From positions 1 to 64,000 of the forward strand of contig CACYTF010000004.1 of assembly GCA_902777335.1 (NCBI GenBank): 64,000 bases of DNA. Reading direction: 5' to 3'. Position numbers and translations under genes: made by a program. Of this stretch, positions 38,982 to 47,700 are shown piece after piece. Within the stretch, counting starts at the first letter, position 1. Each line of letters begins with the position of its first letter. The DNA comes from an uncultured Eubacteriales bacterium. GTDB lineage: Bacteria > Bacillota > Clostridia > Christensenellales > Aristaeellaceae. The notes beneath the pieces are model-generated. The model did not search any database, had not been told where the DNA came from, and saw only the letters and a list, made by a program, of their open reading frames with translations.

Positions 38982-39656
38982 CTATTTATCATTCCTCGCC
39001 TCCGCGTAGCACAGCAGCACCACCGACGCGGCGCCGCCCTCCCGCAGCGCGGCGGCGCAGGCGTTGGCCGTCGCGCCGGTGGTGCACACGTCGTCCACCA
39101 GCAGAAGGCGCATGCCGGCCACATCCCGGACGAGCGCAAAGGCGTTCTCCAGATTGCTCTGCCGCTCGGCGTTCGACAGCAGCGCCTGCTGGGCCGTGTC
39201 CCGCACGCGCTCCAGCGCGTCGATCCGCGGCAGCGCCAGCGCCGCGGCCACCCGCTCCGCCAGCAGCGCGGCGTGGTTGCCGCCGCGCTCCCGAAGGCGC
39301 TTCTTGTGCATCGGCACCGGCACCACGCCGTCGAGCTCAAGCGGCCGCAGGCCGGACAGCGCGCCGACCATCGCCCGGGCCATCGGCTCGGCCAGCTGCC
39401 ACGCGCTGTGGTACTTCAGATGGTGCACCATGCCGGCCACCGGCCCGCCGTAGCGATAGCCGAAGGCCGCGCCGTCGATCAGGCCGCCCCGGGGCGGCTG
39501 GCCCGCGCCGTACCAGCGCCGGGCCAGCTCCACCCGGCAGTCCTCGCAGAGCCAGTCCCGCTCGAAGCCCGCCTGCGAGCCGCAGCCCATGCACAGCGTC
39601 CTTCTGGGGTAGACCAGGTTCACAAGCTCCCGCGCCGGGCGCTTCAGCCACACCAT
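38982..39656 (-). CDS. comF: ComF-family phosphoribosyltransferase-like protein
   Basis: The 224-residue protein has an N-terminal zinc ribbon (CMGCGS near residue 22 and CEDC near 38) and a C-terminal PRTase fold with LLLVDDVCTTGATANACAAALR near 175. In competent bacteria ComF helps bring single-stranded DNA into the cell. ATG 39656 overlaps the recD2 stop by one base, so the two are co-expressed. No other competence genes are in the window. Confidence 0.93.
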   Translation of the reverse strand: MVWLKRPARELVNLVYPRRTLCMGCGSQAGFERDWLCEDCRVELARRWYGAGQPPRGGLIDGAAFGYRYGGPVAGMVHHLKYHSAWQLAEPMARAMVGALSGLRPLELDGVVPVPMHKKRLRERGGNHAALLAERVAAALALPRIDALERVRDTAQQALLSNAERQSNLENAFALVRDVAGMRLLLVDDVCTTGATANACAAALREGGAASVVLLCYAEARNDK

Positions 39657-41851
39657 CACATTTCACCTCGCAGCCGCCGCTCCAGCGCGCTGTAGCGGCG
39701 GGTGATGCGGTTGTTGTCCACCATGCCCCGCAGGCACGACTCCCGGCCCACCAGCACCACCAGGCGCTTGGCCCGGGTGACGGCGGTGTACAGCAGGTTT
39801 CGGGTCATCAGCATCGGCGGCCCGCTGATCAGCGGCATCACCACCGCGTCGAACTCGCTGCCCTGGCTCTTGTGCACCGACATGCAGTAGGCCAGCTCCA
39901 GGTCCTCCAGCAGCGACTCGTCGTACTCGGCCACCCGCCCGTCGTCGTACTCCACGGTCAGCGCCCGGGCCCGGCGGTCCACGGCCAGTATGTAGCCGAT
40001 GTCGCCGTTGAACACGCCCTTGCCCTCCTCGTCGCCGCGGGTCCAGTCCAGGTCGTAGTTGTTGCGCACCTGCATCACCTTGTCGCCCCGGCGGAAGATC
40101 TCCCCGGCGCGGCTGATCTCCGGCAGGCCCTGGGCCGGCGGGTTCAGCGCCTGCTGCAGCAGCGCGTTCAGCGCGAACACGCCCACGTCGCCCCGCTTCA
40201 TCGGGGCCATCACCTGGATGTCCCGCAGGCTGTCCAGCCCCATGTAGGCCGGCAGCCGCTTCTGAACCAGCGCCACCACCGAATCCGCCGCCTCGGCAGG
40301 GGTCTGGCGGCGCTCCATGAAGAAGTCGGTGCCCCGGTTGCGGATCTCCGGATACTCGCCCCGGTTGATCCTGTGGGCGTTCACGACGATCTGGCTCTGC
40401 CTGGCCTGGCGGAAGATCTCCGTCAGGCGCGTCACGCGCAGCACATCGGCGTCGATCATGTCCCGCAGCACGTTGCCCGCGCCCACGGACGGCAGCTGGT
40501 CCACGTCGCCCACCAGCACCAGCCGCGTGCCGGGCCGCAGCGCGGTCAGCAGCGCGCGCATCAGGAAGATGTCCACCATGGACATCTCGTCCACGATCAC
40601 CACGTCGGCGTCGACGGGGTTGTCCGCGTCCCTTCCAAAGCCCAGGCCGTCGCCGCTGTACTCCAGCAGCCGGTGGATCGTGCGGGCGGAGCAGCCGGTG
40701 GCCTCGCTCATGCGCTTGGCGGCGCGGCCCGTGGGCGCGCACAGCTCCACCCGCCCCAGCGGGCTCAGCAGGCGGATGATCACGTTGATGGACGTGGTCT
40801 TGCCGGTGCCCGGCCCGCCGGTGATGATGCACACGCCCTCCGTCATCGCGGCCAGCGCGGCCTGGCGCTGCTCGTCGCACAGCGACACGCCCAGCTTCTC
40901 CTCCTGCCGGGCGATCCTCTGAAGCGCCTCGTCCCGGCTGAGATCGGCCTGCCGCACGCTGCTCACCTGCCGCAGCAGCAGCCGCGCGGTCTCGCTCTCG
41001 GCCAGGTGCAGCGCGGGCAGGTACACCGCGTCGTCCTCGCCCACGCGCTGGGCGATCAGCTGGCCCTCCAGCACCAGGCCGCGGATCACGTCCTCCGCCA
41101 GCGCGGCGTCCGCGCCCAGTATCTCCGCCGCCCGCTGGATGAGCAGCGGCCTGGGCAGGTACATGTGGCCCCCGTTGCCGGCGGCCTCGGACAGCACGTA
41201 CTTTACGCCGCTGCGCAGCCGGAACTCCGACTCCCGGCCGAAGCCCATGCTCATGGCGATCCCGTCCGCGGTGCGAAAGCCCACGCCGTTGATCTCATCC
41301 ACCAGCCGGTAGGGGTTGGCGCGCAGCACCTGCTCGGTGGTGTCGCCATAGGCGCGGTAGATCTTCATCGAGAGCGCCGGCGACAGGCCGTAGCCCTGCA
41401 GGAAGATCATCGTATTGCGCACGTCGTTCTGCTCCGCGAAGGATTCCGCGATCATCGCCGCCCGCTTCGGGCCGATACCGCTCACCTCCATCAGCCGCTC
41501 GGGCTGGCTCTCCAGCACGTCCAGCGCCCGCGCGCCGAAGGTGTCCACGATCAGCTTCGCGGTGGCCGGGCCGATGCCCCGGATCAGGCCGGACGCCAAA
41601 AACCGCTCCACTCCGGAGCGGGTTTCGGGGCGGGTGGCCTCGTAGGAAGCCACCCGAATCTGTTTGCCATAGTCCTTGTGCTCGGTCAGCTCGCCGTCAA
41701 ATATGGCGTGCTCGCCCGCGGAGAGGAAGGGCATGACGCCCACCGCGCTGATGCGGCTTCTGTCGCCGTCCAGCTTGACGGACGCCACGGTCCAGCCGTT
41801 CTGGTCGTTGCGAAAGACGATGTCCTCCACCGTTCCCTCAAACTTCGACAT
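39656..41851 (-). CDS. recD2: ATP-dependent 5'-3' DNA helicase RecD2
   Basis: A 731-residue superfamily 1B helicase found where RecBC is absent. An N-terminal region with helix-hairpin-helix motifs (GIGPATAKLIVDTFG, VSGIGPKRAAMIAESF) precedes the motor: VCIITGGPGTGKTTSINVIIRLL (Walker A), VVIVDEMSMVDIFLM (Walker B), LVGDVDQLPSVGAGNVL and the C-terminal AYCMSVHKSQGSEFD and VTRAKRLVVLVG. It aids repair and recombination. It starts 15 bp after coaX with no terminator between. Confidence 0.96.
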   Translation of the reverse strand: MSKFEGTVEDIVFRNDQNGWTVASVKLDGDRSRISAVGVMPFLSAGEHAIFDGELTEHKDYGKQIRVASYEATRPETRSGVERFLASGLIRGIGPATAKLIVDTFGARALDVLESQPERLMEVSGIGPKRAAMIAESFAEQNDVRNTMIFLQGYGLSPALSMKIYRAYGDTTEQVLRANPYRLVDEINGVGFRTADGIAMSMGFGRESEFRLRSGVKYVLSEAAGNGGHMYLPRPLLIQRAAEILGADAALAEDVIRGLVLEGQLIAQRVGEDDAVYLPALHLAESETARLLLRQVSSVRQADLSRDEALQRIARQEEKLGVSLCDEQRQAALAAMTEGVCIITGGPGTGKTTSINVIIRLLSPLGRVELCAPTGRAAKRMSEATGCSARTIHRLLEYSGDGLGFGRDADNPVDADVVIVDEMSMVDIFLMRALLTALRPGTRLVLVGDVDQLPSVGAGNVLRDMIDADVLRVTRLTEIFRQARQSQIVVNAHRINRGEYPEIRNRGTDFFMERRQTPAEAADSVVALVQKRLPAYMGLDSLRDIQVMAPMKRGDVGVFALNALLQQALNPPAQGLPEISRAGEIFRRGDKVMQVRNNYDLDWTRGDEEGKGVFNGDIGYILAVDRRARALTVEYDDGRVAEYDESLLEDLELAYCMSVHKSQGSEFDAVVMPLISGPPMLMTRNLLYTAVTRAKRLVVLVGRESCLRGMVDNNRITRRYSALERRLRGEM

Positions 41852-41866
41852 GGCGCGGCCTCGCTT

Positions 41867-42640
41867 TCAGACATTCGCGTTCTTCTCGTAGATCAGCCGC
41901 AGGCCCTTCAGCGTCAGCAGGCCGTCCATCACGTCGATCACGCTGGACTCCCCGGCCACCAGCACGGCCAGGCCGCCGGTGGCGATCACCTTGATGTCCG
42001 GCACGCCCATCTCCTTCTTCATGCGGTTCACCAGGTACTTGATCTGCCCGATGTAGCCGTAGACGATGCCCGCCTGCATGTTGGTGACGGTGTTGCGCCC
42101 GATGACCCCCTCCGGCTTGATCAGCTCGAACCGGGGCAGCTTGGCGGTGTTCTCGGTGAGCGCGTCGGCGGCCAGCTTCAGGCCCGGGCAGATCGCGCCG
42201 CCCAGGAACTCGCCCTTGGCCGATATGGCGCCGAAGGACGTGGCCGTGCCGAAGTCGATGGTGATGCAGGGCCCGCCGTACAGCTCGTAGGCGGCCACCG
42301 CGTTGGCGATGCGGTCGCTGCCCAGCTCCCGCGGGTTTTCGTATTTGATGTTGATGCCGGTCTTCACGCCGGGCTCGATCTTCATCGGTTCCATGCCGAA
42401 GTAGTTGCGGCACATGTGCTCGATGGTGAAGTTGATCTGCGGCACCACCGACGACATCATGACGCCCTTGACCTCACTTCGGTCGATGCCGTGGTAGTCC
42501 AGCAGCTTCATCAGCGACATGCCGTACTCGTCCGACGTGCGGTTGCGATTGGTGGACAGCCGCCAGTACTGCTTCATCTCCGCGCCGTCGAACAGGGCGG
42601 TCTTCATATTGGTGTTGCCGATGTCCAGGGTCAGTATCAT
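41867..42640 (-). CDS. coaX: Type III pantothenate kinase
   Basis: The 257-residue enzyme makes 4'-phosphopantothenate, the first CoA step, in an ATP- and K+-dependent reaction. It has the actin-like phosphate-1 loop LTLDIGNTNMKTALF, the Asp in ELGSDRIANAVAAYELYG, CITIDFGTATSF and GGAICPGLKLAADAL, then IATGGLAVLV. It lies 18 bp downstream of an ECF S subunit gene, suggesting that the vitamin is imported and used in one step. CoaBC at 22 kb carries out the next reactions. Confidence 0.96.
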   Translation of the reverse strand: MILTLDIGNTNMKTALFDGAEMKQYWRLSTNRNRTSDEYGMSLMKLLDYHGIDRSEVKGVMMSSVVPQINFTIEHMCRNYFGMEPMKIEPGVKTGINIKYENPRELGSDRIANAVAAYELYGGPCITIDFGTATSFGAISAKGEFLGGAICPGLKLAADALTENTAKLPRFELIKPEGVIGRNTVTNMQAGIVYGYIGQIKYLVNRMKKEMGVPDIKVIATGGLAVLVAGESSVIDVMDGLLTLKGLRLIYEKNANV

Positions 42641-42658
42641 GGATGGGCCCTCCGTCCG

Positions 42659-43264
42659 TCAGTGTTCCTGAATGAATCCCGCCTTGTACAGCGCGAAGCC
42701 GATCGCGCCGGACAGCACGGTGGATACGATCATCTCCACGAGGCCGTTGACGCCGACCGCCGCGACGATGTAGGTGAGCATGCCGCGCCCGGCCATCGAC
42801 GCGCGCATGTACTCGGTGCCGCCGAACAGCCACACCAGGCTGGTCATGAACAGCAGCGTGTTCAGAAACGCGGCCATGAAGCCGGTGGCGGCGCAGCAGA
42901 ACGATATGTTCAGCTTCAGGCGATTCCACATCAGCCTGAACAGCCAGCCCAGCGCCAGCCCGTCGATCAGCCGCGGGAAGAAGCGCTGCACAAAGGCCAG
43001 GAACGGGTTGATGCCGGCCAGCGCCGCGCCCATGCCGGAAAAGCCGCAGATGCCGAAGCACTGCAAGAAGCTGATCAGGCCGAAGGCCCCGCCCACGATG
43101 GCCCCGCCCACCGGGCCGATGGTCATGGCGGCGATGGCCACGGGGATCATGTTGAAGGTGATGGACAGCCCGGCGGGCTGCGGGATGTTGACGTAGCCGA
43201 GGATCACCAGCACGGCGATCAGCATGGGGATCAGCACAAAGGTACGCGTTGAAAGCTTTTTCAT
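42659..43264 (-). CDS. ECF transporter S component, probable pantothenate-specific (PanT-like)
   Basis: A 201-residue integral protein with about six helices. The pattern ISFLQCFGICGFSGMGAAL and the N-terminal LIPMLIAVLVILGYVNIPQP, with GLSITFNMIPVAIAAMTIGPVGGAIVGG between positions 32 and 60, fits ECF S subunits that bind vitamins. The energising subunits (EcfA, EcfA', EcfT) are not in the window. Pantothenate is inferred from the downstream coaX. ATG 43264 has GGAGG. The leader contains a small stem (TCGGC/GCCGA) but no known riboswitch. Confidence 0.82.
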   Translation of the reverse strand: MKKLSTRTFVLIPMLIAVLVILGYVNIPQPAGLSITFNMIPVAIAAMTIGPVGGAIVGGAFGLISFLQCFGICGFSGMGAALAGINPFLAFVQRFFPRLIDGLALGWLFRLMWNRLKLNISFCCAATGFMAAFLNTLLFMTSLVWLFGGTEYMRASMAGRGMLTYIVAAVGVNGLVEMIVSTVLSGAIGFALYKAGFIQEH

Positions 43265-43357
43265 GTTTCATTCCTCCGCTCGAGTTCATTGAATGATACC
43301 CTACGAAAATTAGAAAAGGGTTTCCTGTTCGGCTCCTTTTGGGATGCCGACACCGCA

Positions 43358-43385
43358 ATTATAGCATATTATCCGCCAGCAACAA
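43358..43385 (-). promoter_or_regulatory. Promoter of the panT-coaX-recD2-comF operon
   Basis: Minus-strand TTGTTG (43380-43385) and TATAAT (43358-43363), 16-bp spacing, about 95 bases before the ATG. Confidence 0.68.
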
Positions 43386-43411
43386 ACCACATCGTGTTAA
43401 AAAGAATTTAC

Positions 43412-43440
43412 TTGTCTGTCAGCACAAACCATACTATAAT
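43412..43440 (+). promoter_or_regulatory. Promoter of the cupin gene
   Basis: TTGTCT (43412-43417) and TATAAT (43435-43440), 17-bp spacer. It diverges from the panT promoter only 27 bp away, so one regulator could act on both. Confidence 0.78.
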
Positions 43441-43489
43441 GGCGTTGCAGATCACCGGCGCAGCGCCGGATCGGATGGGAGGCCGTATC

Positions 43490-43831
43490 ATGATTACACG
43501 CAAGGAACAGCAGGCCCACAGCGTGCGCGAATTTATGCGCGGGGGCAAGAAGTTCGTACAGCACACCGAGCTGTCCGCGCAGCTGCCGGAGCGCCTGCGC
43601 ATATTCAACCTGTTGACGCTGATCCCCGGGGCGTCCATCGGCTATCACGTGCACGAGAACGAGTCGGAGATGTTCTACTTCATCGAGGGCAACGGCCGCG
43701 TGCAGGACGACGACGCGTTCTACGACATCACCGCCGGCGATTCCATGGCCACCTTCAGCGGCCACGGCCACGCGGTGGAGAACACCGGCGACACCGACCT
43801 GGTGATCCTCGCCACCATCGTGAAGGACTGA
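43490..43831 (+). CDS. Small cupin-domain protein
   Basis: The 113-residue single-domain cupin has motif 1 in GASIGYHVHENESEMFYFIEGNG (His, His, Glu metal ligands; given here within residues 48-70) and motif 2 in GDSMATFSGHGHAVEN with its His. Such proteins bind a metal and can be isomerases, dioxygenases or sensors; no specific role can be given. ATG 43490 follows GGGAGG. It stands alone between its promoter and a strong bidirectional terminator. Confidence 0.88.
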   Translation: MITRKEQQAHSVREFMRGGKKFVQHTELSAQLPERLRIFNLLTLIPGASIGYHVHENESEMFYFIEGNGRVQDDDAFYDITAGDSMATFSGHGHAVENTGDTDLVILATIVKD

Positions 43832-43841
43832 CGCCTCGCAC

Positions 43842-43890
43842 ACAACGATATGCCCCGGCGCGACATCATCGCGCCGGGGCATATCGTTGT
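43842..43890. terminator. Bidirectional terminator
   Basis: 22-bp perfect arms (43842-43863 / 43869-43890, ACAACGATATGCCCCGGCGC...) with a 5-base loop between the convergent cupin and PHP genes. Confidence 0.85.
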
Positions 43891-43895
43891 TCGGG

Positions 43896-44693
43896 TCACA
43901 GCGCCACCTGGGCAAATTCCAGGCCCCGCGGGCCGCGGACGAGGATATTGGCGTGGTCGAAGCCGCAGCTTCTGGCCAGCGCCGCCGCCCGGTCAAAGCC
44001 CTTGTCGAGCTCCGAAATGTGATGGGCGTCGGAGGAGATCACGATCTCGCCGCCCAGCTCCCGCAGCGCTTTCAGCATCGGCGCGCCGGGATAGAGCTTG
44101 CCCCAGTGGGCCTGCTTGGTGTTGATCTCCAGCGGCAGGTCCTCCCCCACCAGGTACTCGATGACCTCCCGGGCCGAGGCCAGGTAGGCGGGGTCCTCCT
44201 CGTCCACGAAGTGAAGGCTGTGGTTGTGCCGGGTCACCAGGTCGAAGTGGCCGATCCAGGCGCAGCTTCCGCGGTGGTAGGTCTCGGCGATCAGGCGAAA
44301 GTACGCCCGGCAGAGCTTCAGGCCGTCGCCGCCGAAGCCCTCGTTCAGCAGGCACAGCAGCTGCTCCTCCGACCAGTCCACCGCCAGGACCTGGTCGCCC
44401 GAGCGCATGTGGTGCACCGAGCCGATCAGGTACTCAAAGCCCGCCGGGCGCCTGTCGGGGTACATATTGTCCAGCTCGCCGCCCCGGAGGATGTCGATGC
44501 GGCCCCGGTACTTTTCCTGCAACCGCGTGATCTCCGCCAGGTACGCCGGCACGTCCATCACCGGGTCGATGTCCACATGGCCGGAGAAGCCCAGGTGCTC
44601 AAAGCCCAGCTCTATCGCCCGCAGCACCATCTCCTCCGGGGTGCTGCGGCCGTCGCAGTACGTGGTGTGCGTGTGGTAATTTGCCTTCAGCAT
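43896..44693 (-). CDS. PHP-domain phosphoesterase, histidinol-phosphatase (HisK) family
   Basis: The 265-residue metalloenzyme opens MLKANYHTHTTYCDGRST, the first PHP motif (H-x-H metal ligands). Further motifs are GFSGHVDIDP, LRGGELD, IGSVHH, AWIGHFDLVTRH and ISSDAHHISELDKG. The pattern is that of HisK/HolPase proteins, which remove phosphate from histidinol phosphate, but no his genes are near, so another phosphate ester is possible. ATG 44693 has GAGGG six bases upstream. Promoter and start point overlap the terminator of the upstream giant gene. Confidence 0.87.
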   Translation of the reverse strand: MLKANYHTHTTYCDGRSTPEEMVLRAIELGFEHLGFSGHVDIDPVMDVPAYLAEITRLQEKYRGRIDILRGGELDNMYPDRRPAGFEYLIGSVHHMRSGDQVLAVDWSEEQLLCLLNEGFGGDGLKLCRAYFRLIAETYHRGSCAWIGHFDLVTRHNHSLHFVDEEDPAYLASAREVIEYLVGEDLPLEINTKQAHWGKLYPGAPMLKALRELGGEIVISSDAHHISELDKGFDRAAALARSCGFDHANILVRGPRGLEFAQVAL

Positions 44694-44717
44694 GCGTTCC
44701 CTCATTATCTGTGTCAT

Positions 44718-44753
44718 AGTATAACACCCCATTTGCCGCCGGCAAATGGGGTG
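44718..44753 (-). promoter_or_regulatory. PHP-gene promoter overlapping the giant gene's terminator
   Basis: A hairpin with 13-bp arms CACCCCATTTGCC (44725-44737) and GGCAAATGGGGTG (44741-44753) follows the giant gene. On the minus strand TATACT (44718-44723) comes just after it, and TTGCCG (44740-44745, spacing 16) is part of the stem. Confidence 0.62.
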
Positions 44754-44770
44754 CGGTTCAATTCCGATGC

Positions 44771-47700
44771 TCAGTCCGCCTCAATATCCAGGCCGACCGG
44801 CGCGTCTTCTTCGTCGCCGCCGATGACCAGGCCGTCCTCCGGCGCGCTGACGGCGTAGACGCCGTCGGTGTTCAGCGGAACGCGGGCGTAGAGGATCTCA
44901 TCCTTGGCGATGAACTCAGCGGGCGTGCGCAGGGACGTGTCCGCGTCCTCGGGCTCGTCAATGAGGGAGATGAAGACCGTCTCGGCGCCCTCGCCGACCT
45001 CGCGCACATCCTCGGTGGGCAGAATCAGTAGCTCCGCGCCCTCGGGATAGCAGCCCTCCGGCAGCTTCACGCCCACCGGCTTGGACGGCGCCTCTTCCCC
45101 GGCGTCGCCCTCGGGCTGCGCCTGGTTCAGCAGCGCCTCGTCCGGCTCCACCGGCGCGTACTCGCCCTCCTGGCCCACCGGCACGGCGCGGATGCGCACG
45201 CGATAGGGCGGAGCCAGCAGCGGGTTGCCCTCCAGCAGCGCCCGCTCACGGTCGGTCAGCTCCGTTTCGTCGATCTGCTGCACGCACACGTCGTAGAAGG
45301 CCACCTGCAGCGTCTCGGGCGCGAGGTCCAGTTCCGCCTCGTCGTCGACGGCCTCTATGCCGTCCTCCGAGATCAGGCCTGTGCCGCCCTCACCCATGGC
45401 GTCGGCGTTCAGCACGATCTCGCTGACCAGCGAGGTCATCGGAATGTGCAGGTCCGCCTGCTCGAACGCGTAGACGATCTCCGTAAACTGCTTGTCCAGC
45501 AGGGTCTGCACCAGGGAGGCGCTCAGCCTCAGGTGCTGCTCGCCGTACTGCTCGCGGATGCCGTCGGACAGGTACAGCTCCTCGCCGGTCTCTTCGTCCT
45601 TCAGCGGCTGGGGAATGACCGTCAGCACGCGGTTGCCGGGCTCGATCTCCTCGTCGACGGTCGTGAACGCCTGTATGACGCCCGAGTCATTGAACAGCAC
45701 CGCGCCGTAGTCGATCTCATCGACAATCAGGCTGCCGGCGTCCTCATCGCCCTTCTCGTCGTCTTCGGTGTCCAGATCGCTTTCATCGTCATCATCTTCA
45801 TCGTCGTCTTCGTCGTCATCTTCGTCGTCTTCGTCATCGTCGTCTTCATCTTCGTCGTCGAAGAAGTCGTCGCCGTCCTCCAGATCCGAGTAGTCGGAGG
45901 GATTGAAGCCGCCGTGGGTGTAGGAGTCGCCGCTGCCCGTGCCACTGCCGGTACCGGTACCGGTACCCGTACCCGTGCCGGTACCCGTGCCCGTGCCGGG
46001 ATCGGTGGTGATCTTCAGAATTCTGAAGCTGGTTTCGCGTTCACCGGTAAAGTTGCCGATGCCCTTCAGCACCACCTTGGCCGTGCCGGGCTCAATGTTG
46101 TCAGAGAATTTCACGGTAAAGTCGGTATCCTGCTTCAAGAGCAGCGTGCCGAAGCGCAGCGTGATCTCAGGCTCGACCTTGGAGCCGGTGTAGCGCTGGT
46201 TGCCGATGGTCATCAGGCCCACGTCGGTGCTGTTGATGGATTTGGCCTCTATGCTGAAGTACTCCTCCACCATCTCAACGGCGTAGTTCTGGCCGGCGTC
46301 TATGGTGCCCTGCACGATCTTGTACTTGCCCACGTCCTCGCCGCTCTCGCGGGACAGCCTGCCGGTGATGGTGTCGCCGGACAGCAGGCCCTTCACCTTG
46401 CCGGTGAAGTAGCTGGGATCCGCCGCGCCATAGACCTTCATCTGGCCCTCGGTGGGCGTGATCAGAAGCTCCTTGGGCGTGATCGTGGCGGGAATGGTGA
46501 TGTCCTTGGTGGTATAGCGCTCCGCGTCATCGCCGCCGATGGTGAAGCTGACGGAGACCTTCCGCTCGCCGCAATCGGGGCTGTCGTAGGCCGCGCGGAT
46601 GCCGGTGAGGCGCACGTTTGCGTGGCCGGGCTGCGTGTCGCTGATCGTGAAGTCAGATCCCTTCAGCGCCACGTTGCGGGTCTTGTCGTATACCTTGGTC
46701 AGGCCCGAACCGGTGTAGCTGATGTTCAGCGTGGTCACCACGATCTCTTCCTTCAGACCGCAGCCGGTGCAGGCGCCGGACGCATACACGTGCTCGGTGA
46801 CGTAGACGCCTTCCTTTTTCTTCTCCGGCGCCTTGCCGTTCCAGACGCCGCCGCAGGTGATGATCTTACCCGCGTAGAGCACGGCGCCGTCGTTATGAAC
46901 GGTGCTCTGGTTGTTCAGCGTGTTCTCCGCCGTCACCTTCAGCGTGCCCTGGTTCTCGACGGTCAGCTCATGGCCGGCGGACACGGTGAAATCGCAACCC
47001 AGGGTCAGGCTGCCGGAATTGACGGTGATGTCAGTGACCGCCATCGGAAGCTCCAGCTTGTAGGTGACTTCCTTCTCGTTGCCGTCCTTGTCCTTTTCCT
47101 TCACGGTGCGCTCGACGGTTTTCTTGCTCGTCAGCACGGAATCCAGATCCGTGCGCAGCACCAGGTTGACCAGCGCCTCGTCCTTCTTCAAAATGTCATC
47201 GCCGTAGCTCTCCAGGGAGTCGGGCAGCACCAGGGTCTGCAACAGCTCGCACCCCGCGAAGGCCTTGTCGCCGATGGTCCTGACGCCCTTGGGCAGCTCG
47301 ATGCTGGTCAGCGTGGCGAACTTCTCAAACAGCTTGTCGCCGATGTGCGTCACCGGATGCTTCTTGTCGATCAGCTCCGGAACCACCAGCTCGGTCACCG
47401 GCTTCTTGTCCTTGGTCTTGCTCGCGTCCTTCAGCGTGCACCCGACGAGGGTCAGCTCATCCTTGTCGTTCATGCGATACTTATAGGTCGCCTGGTCGTC
47501 GGTGAACTCGCCGGGCGCGACGGTCAGCGTGCAGGTGGGCAGCGCCACCTTTTCGCCCAACTCGTTGCCGGCCTCTGTGGCCAGCGCGTCGGGGATGAAC
47601 ACATAGGTCCCGTCGCCGGAGCTCTTGCTGTACCCGGCGCAGGCCGCTTCGGACCAGGTCAGGGTCGCCTCGGCATAGGTCTTGTCCGCCAGCTTCACCT

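Noticed and set aside
38201..43252. A 1683-codon plus-strand open frame
   Set aside because: It is antisense to trmH-type, comF, recD2, coaX and panT genes with clear motifs; its His/Gln/Arg/Ala-rich translation is the usual GC-skew shadow.
43265..43370. A vitamin riboswitch upstream of the ECF S subunit gene
   Set aside because: Only one short stem is present and no known riboswitch consensus can be recognised.
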